Part shown: positions 16,830 to 23,814 of the stretch, one piece after another
Numbering within the stretch: position 1 is the stretch's first letter
How the letters are laid out: each line of letters opens with the position of its first letter
Assembly: GCA_903929475.1 (NCBI GenBank)
Contig: CAIYUV010000122.1
Location: 1-64,000, forward strand
DNA: 64,000 nt
Direction of reading: 5' to 3'
From: an uncultured Spartobacteria bacterium
Lineage (GTDB): Bacteria; Verrucomicrobiota; Verrucomicrobiia; Chthoniobacterales; Chthoniobacteraceae
Program-made: the position numbers and the translations under genes
The notes under the pieces: model-generated
Databases searched by the model: none
Seen by the model: only the letters and a program-made list of their open reading frames with translations
What the model was told of the DNA's origin: nothing

Positions 16830-17796
16830 GAGTGGTGTCTGTCTTTTGCACGGAACGAAAGCGAAGGAAAACTGGAACGCCCGCAAACGCCCACGAAGCG
16901 GCGATGAGGAATCCGCTGAGCGAAATAAAAACCGCGGTGGCTGGCGCGATGCCGCAGAGCGGAGTGAGAAGGGCTTGCATTGTCGTTTCACGCAGACCGA
17001 GACCGGAGATGGTGACGGGTAGCATCGAGACGACATCCATCACCGGCATCACGCTAAAGGCGTCGCCTAGTGAAAGGTCTCCAGCGAAAGCGAGCGCCGT
17101 AAAATAATAGAGCAGGAAGTAGCAGGCGTGACTGGAGGCGGAGAGAACGAGCGCAGCACAAGCACGACGGCGATCGGCGAAAAATGTGTCGAAGACAGCG
17201 GCTATCTCAATGATGCGTGCACGGAGCGGAATCCATTGCGGAGTCCTGCGCAATAGTGGCGCGCGGCTGGAGATGAACCACACGAGCAGTGCGCCCGCTG
17301 CGACGCCGAGAAAGATAAGCACCGCGTGAAAGAGCGCGGCGGTTGCGGGAGTCTGGCGGAACCATTCACCGCGCTTCATGGCGACGATGAAGGTCCACAC
17401 GATGATGGAGACGAAACCGCTGAGGCGATCCATGAGCACCGCGAGCACGCCGCCCATTTTCCGCTGCGGAAATTGCAGCGCGAGGAATGCGATTTTCACC
17501 GCATCGCCGCCGGCCATGCCCGGGAGAAAGAGCGAGGTGAAGAGGCCGAGGAAGTGCAGCGCGGCAGCGCGGCGAAGCGGCAACGCAACGCCCGCGAGAT
17601 GAAGGCAGCACCACCAGCGGAGGAGGCTGGCGAGTTCGTTGAGGCCGGCGGCGATCCAAGCGGGAAGAAGCCACGCGGGCGCGGGCGGGCGCGGAAGTGC
17701 GGCGAGTTGTTCGCGCAATTTAGGATCGCGCAGCAGCCATGCGAAAAGCGCGATGGTGAGTGCGAGCCGGAGGATGAGCCAGAGGTAGCGTTTCAT
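16822..17796 (-). CDS. Lysylphosphatidylglycerol synthase-type membrane protein (UPF0104)
   Basis: 324 aa integral membrane protein with about eight hydrophobic helices. It has family features such as FTSLFLPGMAGGDAVKIAFL, VLMDRLSGF and a C-terminal TISGLGLRETTM. UPF0104/LPG-synthase-TM proteins are related to the flippase half of MprF and often accompany lipid or glycolipid biosynthesis. It sits 10 bp after the flavin oxidoreductase gene and overlaps the patatin gene. The combination argues for movement of a lipid product across the inner membrane. The substrate is unknown. Confidence 0.82.
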   Translation of the reverse strand: MKRYLWLILRLALTIALFAWLLRDPKLREQLAALPRPPAPAWLLPAWIAAGLNELASLLRWWCCLHLAGVALPLRRAAALHFLGLFTSLFLPGMAGGDAVKIAFLALQFPQRKMGGVLAVLMDRLSGFVSIIVWTFIVAMKRGEWFRQTPATAALFHAVLIFLGVAAGALLVWFISSRAPLLRRTPQWIPLRARIIEIAAVFDTFFADRRRACAALVLSASSHACYFLLYYFTALAFAGDLSLGDAFSVMPVMDVVSMLPVTISGLGLRETTMQALLTPLCGIAPATAVFISLSGFLIAASWAFAGVPVFLRFRSVQKTDTTHA

Positions 17797-17806
17797 CGTT
17801 CCTTTT

Positions 17807-19051
17807 TCAGACGATTGCTGACGCAGAAGGATCGCCGAGCCATGAGCCGTGGCGCGACATGAGTTTCACCAGCCCGCGCGAGTAGCGGGAGAGTGTGCTC
17901 GCGCCGGAGGCCATGCAGGCGATGTTGCGCTCCATGTGGCTTTGCATGAAACGGCTGATCGCGCCGGGATATTTTTTCCCGAGCGCGAGGCCGGTGTGAT
18001 ACATGGCGAAGATTCTGCCGTCGTAAAAATAGCCGATGAGTTCCTGCCATGCGCGCAGCCATGCGTCCATCTGCCGTGCGTATTTTGCGGGGGTCTCGAT
18101 GTTGTCGGCGAGGATTTCAGCAGAGCGCAATGCGAGCATGAGGCCGGGCGAAAGCATCGGATCCACAAAGCCGAATGCGTCGCCGACCATGACCCAGCCG
18201 GGGCCGTGGCCGCGCTCGGTGATGAGTTGGTAATTCGTGTAGCTCGCCACTTTCGTGAGTCGCTGGCGGTTTGCGCCTGCGGCGGAAAGCGCGGGGTCGC
18301 GAGCGATGGCGGCTTCGAGTCGCTGCTCTGGCGTTTCGCCAAGGCGGGCGGCTTCGTCGCGATTGATGACGACGCCGACGGAAAGACGATCTCGAAGCGG
18401 GATGCGCCAGCTCCAGCCGACGGCGAGACGCGTGATGACAATTTGCCCTCGTGGCTGCGGCTCCTCGAATCCGGCATAGTGAGCGAAATATGCGGCGTCT
18501 TTGCGTGTGCCGACGGTTGCCGGGATTTCGAGCACGCGCGCGAAGGTGCGTGCGCGGCCCGTGGCGTCCACGAGCAAGTCCGGCTGTTTGCCGCCGAGTG
18601 ATGGCGCAGCGGCGAGGGATTCAGCGGTGAGGTGCAGTGTGTCTGTGCCGGTGCGTTCGACTTTCGCGCGCTGCGCGACACGCGAGACACCGAGTTCGAT
18701 GGCGCGTTGCTCGATTATCGCATCGAACTCTGCACGCGGAACGTTGTAGGCGAAAGTCGGGAGCTTGCACTTGGAGACGGCCTGGAAGTTGAACGTGATC
18801 GTGCTGTCGGGGCCGAAGACGAATGTCGCACCGGGTTTGTGCAACCCGACTGCCGCGACACGCTCACGGACGCCGAGGCGATCCAGCATCGGGAGGATGG
18901 AGGGAATGAGTGATTCGCCGACGAGGAGGTCGGGCCGCGAGCCGTCGTCAAAAAGTGTAACGGAATAACCGCGCTGGATGAGATGGCAGGCAAGTGCGGA
19001 GCCGGATGGCCCGCTACCGAGGATAGCGACTGTATGGATGCGTTTTTTCAT
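17807..19051 (-). CDS. FAD-dependent oxidoreductase (geranylgeranyl reductase / halogenase-like)
   Basis: About 414 aa from ATG 19051; the ORF-track start is a GTG 15 bases upstream. The N-terminal FAD motif is VAILGSGPSGSALACHLIQRG, followed by VGESLIPSILPMLDRLG as in the tryptophan-halogenase/geranylgeranyl-reductase group. A second FAD motif is VMVGDAFGFVDPMLSPGLMLAL. The halogenase motif WxWxIP appears as WSWRIPLRD, but the catalytic lysine of true halogenases was not identified, so hydroxylation or reduction is equally possible. It opens the leftward operon. Related flavoproteins occur in flexirubin-type clusters, which supports a tailoring role. Confidence 0.78.
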   Translation of the reverse strand: MKKRIHTVAILGSGPSGSALACHLIQRGYSVTLFDDGSRPDLLVGESLIPSILPMLDRLGVRERVAAVGLHKPGATFVFGPDSTITFNFQAVSKCKLPTFAYNVPRAEFDAIIEQRAIELGVSRVAQRAKVERTGTDTLHLTAESLAAAPSLGGKQPDLLVDATGRARTFARVLEIPATVGTRKDAAYFAHYAGFEEPQPRGQIVITRLAVGWSWRIPLRDRLSVGVVINRDEAARLGETPEQRLEAAIARDPALSAAGANRQRLTKVASYTNYQLITERGHGPGWVMVGDAFGFVDPMLSPGLMLALRSAEILADNIETPAKYARQMDAWLRAWQELIGYFYDGRIFAMYHTGLALGKKYPGAISRFMQSHMERNIACMASGASTLSRYSRGLVKLMSRHGSWLGDPSASAIV

Positions 19052-19147
19052 CGCGCAAAATGCCACGCACTGCGCGGCGAAAGGCTGCGCGTTATGGTCG
19101 GCGGGGACGCGCGGTGCAATACGGGATGCGGCGGATGCGCCGTGCGA

Positions 19148-19324
19148 TCAGTAATTGCCCGCTCCAGGCATCATCGAACCAAAGGGCCCCGTGCCCTCCC
19201 ATCGCTCGGGTTTATTCCACGGAATCGTGGTGACTTGGTTGGGGTCTTTTTTTTCCTCGGTGCTTGCGCAGCCACCAAGGCTGAATAGCAGGCCGAGTAA
19301 AAGTGAATACGCAAGTGCTCGCAT
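19148..19324 (-). CDS. Small lipoprotein, 58 aa
   Basis: The ATG at 19324 gives MRALAYSLLLGLLFSLGGC, a textbook lipoprotein signal with lipobox LGGC. The mature peptide is only about 40 residues (ASTEEKKDPNQ.. ending GSMMPGAGNY) and shows no domain. It starts 7 bp after the coiled-coil gene and is surely co-transcribed with it. A small structural or adaptor role in the envelope is likely. The ORF-track extension to 19408 overlaps the upstream gene and destroys the signal peptide. Confidence 0.75.
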   Translation of the reverse strand: MRALAYSLLLGLLFSLGGCASTEEKKDPNQVTTIPWNKPERWEGTGPFGSMMPGAGNY

Positions 19325-19331
19325 GAGGAGA

Positions 19332-20249
19332 CTATTGATGTGGAAGCGCGAGGACAGGTGCGCCTGCGGGTGCGGGGGCACCTGCAACGACCGGCTTCTC
19401 CTCTTCAAATTTCACATTCTCATCACCAACATAAATGACTTCGTCGCCGGGTTGGACAAAACTACCGCGTATGAAAGTGGATGCCTGTATATCGGCGATG
19501 GACTGGTTGGTCTCGACATTCGTGATTTTCACTTTGCCGATGGCTTTGCCATCGCGGGCGACAATCATCATTCTTCCGGTTGCAGCACCTTGCTTGTCAC
19601 CAGTGCTGAGAACACAGAAGCCCCAACCTGGATTTACGGCCAAGACCTTGCCCTTGACGCCCTTTTGCATGACATGATCCTGATATTTCTTGATGACCTT
19701 TCCTTTGGTGGCGATTTCCGCTTCGTTCCGTTGTTTGTCAGCAGTGAGTCCGGCGATGATTGTCTCGTGCTCGGCCTTGATTTTTTCCAATTCAACAATC
19801 TTGGCGTCCTGATCCTTGACCTTGGCAGCCATGGTGGCGATTTGCTCCTTGATGGCCTCAATGGCCTTGGCTGGATCTAAATTTTCGCTCTTCGGAATTC
19901 CGAGCGCTTCGGCGATCTTTGTCTGCATGTCTTCCAAAGCAGCCTTCTGCGCATCACGCTCGGCAGTGACGGCGGCCAGCTTTGACTCAGTGCTGGCGAG
20001 TTTATCCTCGGTGTCGCGGAGCTTAGTTTTGGTTTCTTCGAGTTCTTTCTCGGTCTTCGTCAGCAAGGCCTCCACCTTGTCGTATTCGCCCTTCGTCCTC
20101 TTCAGCTCCCTCTTCGTATCCTCAAGAATGCCGTGTGTCTTCAAACCTATCTCTTGCAGATTGGTGACGCGCTTTTCGCTCTCAACGCCGAGCCATATAG
20201 CAACTCCGGCGATGATAATCGTGAGAATGGAAAATATTTTCGGGGCCAT
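19332..20249 (-). CDS. Membrane-anchored coiled-coil protein with C-terminal beta domain
   Basis: 305 aa. One N-terminal membrane helix (FSILTIIIAGVAIWLGVE) is followed by about 160 residues of heptad-patterned coiled coil rich in Lys/Glu. Then comes a beta-rich region (GKVLAVNPGWGFCVLSTGDKQGA.., MMIVARDGKAIGKVKITNV) and a Pro/Ala tail. The beta part resembles the small barrels seen in envelope proteins that span the periplasm. I do not recognise a named family. It is transcribed together with the downstream small lipoprotein and is divergent from the SRP RNA/Pal region, so an envelope-structural role is plausible. Confidence 0.65.
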   Translation of the reverse strand: MAPKIFSILTIIIAGVAIWLGVESEKRVTNLQEIGLKTHGILEDTKRELKRTKGEYDKVEALLTKTEKELEETKTKLRDTEDKLASTESKLAAVTAERDAQKAALEDMQTKIAEALGIPKSENLDPAKAIEAIKEQIATMAAKVKDQDAKIVELEKIKAEHETIIAGLTADKQRNEAEIATKGKVIKKYQDHVMQKGVKGKVLAVNPGWGFCVLSTGDKQGAATGRMMIVARDGKAIGKVKITNVETNQSIADIQASTFIRGSFVQPGDEVIYVGDENVKFEEEKPVVAGAPAPAGAPVLALPHQ

Positions 20250-20423
20250 GTTTGTTTGAGGTGTTTGTTAAAAATGTTGTTGCTGAGGGCGGCGTAGGTA
20301 AGTGCGCCCTTTCAAAGTGATCGCCTTTTAAGCCGTGGTCTTTTTAATTGGCAAGGGGTTTCCACTAAATCTTCCTGACTTTTCATTTTGCATCATTCGC
20401 CGGGCCTGCCACTGTCCGCGCCT

Positions 20424-20517
20424 CCGTCAGGGGCCACGGACTGAAGGCTAGCCAACCCCGCCAGGGCCGGAAGGCAGCAACGGCAGCTTGCCCTTCTTTG
20501 TCGTGGTTCCCTGACGG
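20424..20517 (+). ncRNA. ffs: Signal recognition particle RNA (small bacterial type)
   Basis: The conserved SRP RNA apical region is present: GGGCCGGAAGGCAGCAACGG, containing the GGAAGGCAGCA asymmetric loop/tetraloop signature. The ends pair: CCGTCAGGGGCCACGGA at the 5' side matches TCGTGGTTCCCTGACGG at the 3' side, giving one long hairpin of about 94 nt. That is the size of the small, Alu-less bacterial 4.5S-type RNA. It is followed by a T-rich run (ACTTTCTTTTTCTC) that may end transcription. Confidence 0.9.
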
Positions 20518-20592
20518 ACTTTCTTTTTCTCACTGAAATGGCCCAGCATTTCGCTCGACGAACGCCGCTCCCCTCGGCAAGCAGTGCCTACG

Positions 20593-21099
20593 ATGAAACC
20601 GCACCATTTTCTCCCACTCCTCGCCGCGTTTGCACTCTCCGCCTGCTCCACCACCCGCAAAGGCGCGGGCGGCGGCGGTGCCGATGGCGACTACGTGAGC
20701 GGCACCCCGCTCGGCACTCCGCTGCCCGACAGACAAGAAGGCGTGTCCTTCCTCGGCGCCAATGTGGATCGCTCGAAATTCCCACCCGTGTATTTCGGTT
20801 TCGACAGCACGAGCCTGAGCGCGGGTGAAAAGGCGAAACTTCACGGCGTGGCGGAAGCCGCCAAGAGCGGGAGCACGATCATCATCGCGGGCTTCACAGA
20901 CGAGCGCGGCACACCGGAATACAACCGCGGCCTCGGCGAGCGCCGCGCGCTCACGGTGCGCGAGGAATTGATTGCACTCGGCGCAGGCGCAGGGCGTTTG
21001 CAGACCGTGAGCTTCGGCGAGGAAATGCCCGCCGACTCCGGCAGCGGCGAATCCGCATGGGCGAAAAACCGCCGCGCGGAATTCGGCGTGACGCGCTAG
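20593..21099 (+). CDS. OmpA/Pal-like peptidoglycan-associated lipoprotein
   Basis: 168 aa from ATG 20593. Lipoprotein signal ending in AFALSAC, then a Gly-rich linker, then an OmpA-C domain: VYFGFDSTSLSAGEKAKL, TIIIAGFTDERGTPEYNRGLGERRA (peptidoglycan-binding pattern) and the end WAKNRRAEFGVTR. Pal tethers the outer membrane to peptidoglycan, normally as part of Tol-Pal; no tol genes are next to it here. It is alone on the + strand between ffs and convergent recA. The ORF-track GTG start nine bases upstream is less likely. Confidence 0.85.
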   Translation: MKPHHFLPLLAAFALSACSTTRKGAGGGGADGDYVSGTPLGTPLPDRQEGVSFLGANVDRSKFPPVYFGFDSTSLSAGEKAKLHGVAEAAKSGSTIIIAGFTDERGTPEYNRGLGERRALTVREELIALGAGAGRLQTVSFGEEMPADSGSGESAWAKNRRAEFGVTR

Positions 21100-21105
21100 C
21101 GCCCG

Positions 21106-22158
21106 CTACTTTTTCCCAGCAGCCGCGTCTTCGTTCAGCTTCGCCTGCACGACGGCGTAAAGCTCCTCGTAGAGCTTCGTGTCCGTCTTCAGCAATTCCT
21201 TCGCAGCGTCACGACCCTGCGCGAGCTGATTGCCTTTGTAGCTGAGCCACGAACCGCGTTTTTCCACGATGCCCTTTTCCAGCGCGAGGTCGAGCAGCGC
21301 GCCGGTCGAGGAAATGCCCTCGTTATACATGATGTCGAACTCGCACTCGCAGAATGGCGGCGCGATTTTGTTCTTCACGATTTTCACCTTCGTGCGGTTG
21401 CCCGTCACCACGCCGTCGTTCGATTTGATCGCGCCGATGCGGCGGATGTCCACGCGCACGCTGGAGTAAAATTTCAGCGCCTTGCCGCCGGGTGTCGTCT
21501 CCGGGTTGCCAAACATCACGCCGATCTTCTCGCGGATCTGGTTCGTGAAAACACACACCGTCCGCGCCTTTGAAATCAGCGCCGTCAGCTTGCGCAACGC
21601 CGCGCTCATCAGCCGCGCCTGCGCGCCCACCGTGCTGTCGCCGATCTCGCCCTCGAGCTCCTGCTTCGTCACGAGCGCCGCCACCGAGTCGAGCACGATC
21701 ACATCAAGCGCATTCGAGCGAACCAGCGTCTCCACGATGCGCAGGGCCTCCTCGCCACTGCTCGGCTGAGACACGAGCAAATCGTCCAGATTCACGCCCA
21801 GCTTCTTCGCATATTGCGGGTCGAGCGCGTGCTCCACGTCAATGAACGCCGCCAGCCCGCCGCGCTTCTGCGCCTGCGCGATGAGAGTGAGCGTGAGCGT
21901 CGTCTTGCCCGACGACTCCGGCCCGAAAACTTCGCACACACGTCCGCGCGGAAACCCGCCCGCACCCAGCGCGCGATCGATGAGAATGTTGCCCGTCGGG
22001 ATCACCTCCACATCCATCTGCTGCGAATCCCCGAGGCGCATGATGGCCCCCTCGCCAAAATCCTTCGCAATCGTCTGGAGGACGAGATCGAGATTCTTGT
22101 TACGTGCTGCGATCACTTTGCTTTCTTTCGTTTCGTCGGTTTCTGAAGCTTTGGCCAT
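21106..22158 (-). CDS. recA: Recombinase RecA
   Basis: 350 aa, standard length. Walker A is [12 protein letters not shown], the RecA signature [27 protein letters not shown] is intact, and loop L2-type residues [10 protein letters not shown] follow. RecA coats single-stranded DNA, drives homologous recombination and triggers the SOS response. The start at ATG 22158 (MAKASETDE) is preferred over the longer ORF to 22290, whose N-terminus is not RecA-like. No LexA box was recognised upstream, but LexA motifs in this phylum are poorly known to me. Confidence 0.97.
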   Translation of the reverse strand: MAKASETDETKESKVIAARNKNLDLVLQTIAKDFGEGAIMRLGDSQQMDVEVIPTGNILIDRALGAGGFPRGRVCEVFGPESSGKTTLTLTLIAQAQKRGGLAAFIDVEHALDPQYAKKLGVNLDDLLVSQPSSGEEALRIVETLVRSNALDVIVLDSVAALVTKQELEGEIGDSTVGAQARLMSAALRKLTALISKARTVCVFTNQIREKIGVMFGNPETTPGGKALKFYSSVRVDIRRIGAIKSNDGVVTGNRTKVKIVKNKIAPPFCECEFDIMYNEGISSTGALLDLALEKGIVEKRGSWLSYKGNQLAQGRDAAKELLKTDTKLYEELYAVVQAKLNEDAAAGKK

Positions 22159-22312
22159 GGTAGATGAGTGCTGTGGGTTGGTGTGAAATTGAACGCCCCG
22201 TGAGTATGCCCCACACGCCGCCGGGGAAAGCGAAAACATCCGTAAAAAAAACGCAGCCTGCTTATTTTCCAGCATATCATCCCACTTCACCTGAAAGATT
22301 GAGACACTCCCT

Positions 22313-22744
22313 CTATTTAGCCTCGGCTTTCGGAAGCTCTGCTTTTTGAACTGAAGGCTTTGCCCACTTCTCGTTCGGCAAGATCACCTTCATCGGCCAA
22401 ACCGCGTCTTCGGGAAACACTCTATACCCGACGCGATTCACTATAATACTGAGGCTTTGAAAACCCGGATTCCCAAACTGTATTTTACAAACTCCTTTAG
22501 CATCCGGTGTGAACTTTCTCGGATTGTTAGACCCATACCACACCCCGACAAAGTAGTTTAATACCGTCTTCCCATCCGAATCGGTCACAATGAGACGCGT
22601 ATCCTCGTTCCGAACGTCGGCTGTCTCTACGGCCATCGAGCGCAGAATGGCGACCGCGAAAACGCAAAACGCTACCCACAATCTTACGCTTGTTCGCTGG
22701 AGAATGTGCTCGCACGAGTATGATGGACTATCGAGAGAGAGCAT
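22313..22744 (-). CDS. Hypothetical exported protein
   Basis: The 3' part of a longer ORF looks like a real gene: a hydrophobic segment ([19 protein letters not shown]) followed by about 105 residues with a compact beta pattern ([25 protein letters not shown].., [26 protein letters not shown]). This could be a signal peptide plus an immunoglobulin-like or carboxypeptidase-regulatory-like domain. The ORF-track N-terminal half (22913-23320) is antisense to the archaemetzincin gene and is rejected. The start is uncertain; ATGs at 22744 and 22752 are both plausible. Base composition is less GC-rich than its neighbours. No family recognised. Confidence 0.5.
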   Translation of the reverse strand: MLSLDSPSYSCEHILQRTSVRLWVAFCVFAVAILRSMAVETADVRNEDTRLIVTDSDGKTVLNYFVGVWYGSNNPRKFTPDAKGVCKIQFGNPGFQSLSIIVNRVGYRVFPEDAVWPMKVILPNEKWAKPSVQKAELPKAEAK

Positions 22745-22912
22745 GGAGACATGGGTAGTTGGTTTGCCTCCCAAAGTCCATGTGAGATTCAAAGCCAAGA
22801 GCACAGTGCAACCGCCCCCAAGGGAAAGAGAAAACATCCGTGATATCCCCTTTCCCCTCCTCCTAACAACAAAGCCACGGGCACCCGCCGGGTGCTGTGC
22901 TAAATTCCCGCT

Positions 22913-23800
22913 ATGAAACACTGGCTCGCCCCGTTTGTCGTCGCCCTCTTCATCGCCGCCGCTGCCGCTCAGGAAGCTCCATCGCTCCAGACTTTGCGCA
23001 CGGACGCCGCGAAGCTCCAGCCGCTCATGCAAAAGAAAACGCGGCCCGCCGCCGGTGACTGGCTCACGGAGCATCCCGAGGACGGACAGACGTTTGATCA
23101 ATACCTCGCCTCGAATCCAAACCGCCCGACTGCCGAGCGCACGACACTTTACATCCAGCCCATCGGCGATTTCACCAAAGCGCAGGAGCCGCTCGTGAAA
23201 GACACGGCGGAAATCCTGCGCATCCACTTCGGCGTGCCGGTGAAAATCCTCGACGCCCTGCCGGACGCCGCGATTCCCGACCGCGCACGCCGCACGCATC
23301 CCAAGTGGGGCATGAAGCAATTCCTCAGCGCCTACATTTTGGAAAGCGTGCTGCTGCCGCGCCGCCCGAAGGACGCCGTCGCGGTGCTCGGCCTCACGGC
23401 GACGGATCTTTTTCCGCAGCCCTCATGGAATTTCGTCTTCGGCGAGGCATCGCTCGAAGAACGCGTCGGCGTGTGGTCGCTCGCCCGCTACGGCGATGTG
23501 GAGAAAGACTACGCCACCGTGCTTCGCCGCACGCTGCAAGTGGCGACGCACGAAACCGGCCACATGTTCGGCATCGAACACTGCACGCTCCACGAATGCG
23601 GCATGAACGGCTCCAACAATCTCGCCGAAAGCGACCGCGCTCCGATGCCCTTCTGCTCCGAGTGCGATCTGAAACTCTGGTGGGCCTGCCGCCTTGATCC
23701 CGCAGCTCGCTACACCGCCCTCGCCGATTTCGCAAAAGCCCACGGGCTCGCAAAAGAGGAAGCCCAATGGAGACGCCGTGCGGAGGTGCTGAAAAAGTAG
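22913..23800 (+). CDS. Secreted archaemetzincin-like metalloprotease
   Basis: 295 aa with a signal peptide (MKHWLAPFVVALFIAAAAAQ). The zinc-binding core reads HETGHMFGIEHCTLHECGM and is followed 16 residues later by CSEC. This matches the archaemetzincin (M54) pattern HExxHxxGxxHCx4CxM..CxxC, which adds a second structural zinc site. Upstream, TLYIQPIGDF and FVFGEASLEERVGVWSLARYG also fit the family. Archaemetzincins are best known from archaea and animals; exported bacterial forms are less described. The substrate is unknown. It converges on the DUF6288-like gene with a 14 bp gap. Confidence 0.85.
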   Translation: MKHWLAPFVVALFIAAAAAQEAPSLQTLRTDAAKLQPLMQKKTRPAAGDWLTEHPEDGQTFDQYLASNPNRPTAERTTLYIQPIGDFTKAQEPLVKDTAEILRIHFGVPVKILDALPDAAIPDRARRTHPKWGMKQFLSAYILESVLLPRRPKDAVAVLGLTATDLFPQPSWNFVFGEASLEERVGVWSLARYGDVEKDYATVLRRTLQVATHETGHMFGIEHCTLHECGMNGSNNLAESDRAPMPFCSECDLKLWWACRLDPAARYTALADFAKAHGLAKEEAQWRRRAEVLKK

Positions 23801-23814
23801 GCCGAGGGTTAAGA

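Noticed and set aside
22913-23320. N-terminal part of the 335 aa minus-strand ORF
   Set aside because: Antisense to the archaemetzincin gene; only the 3' third (22313-22744) looks protein-like.
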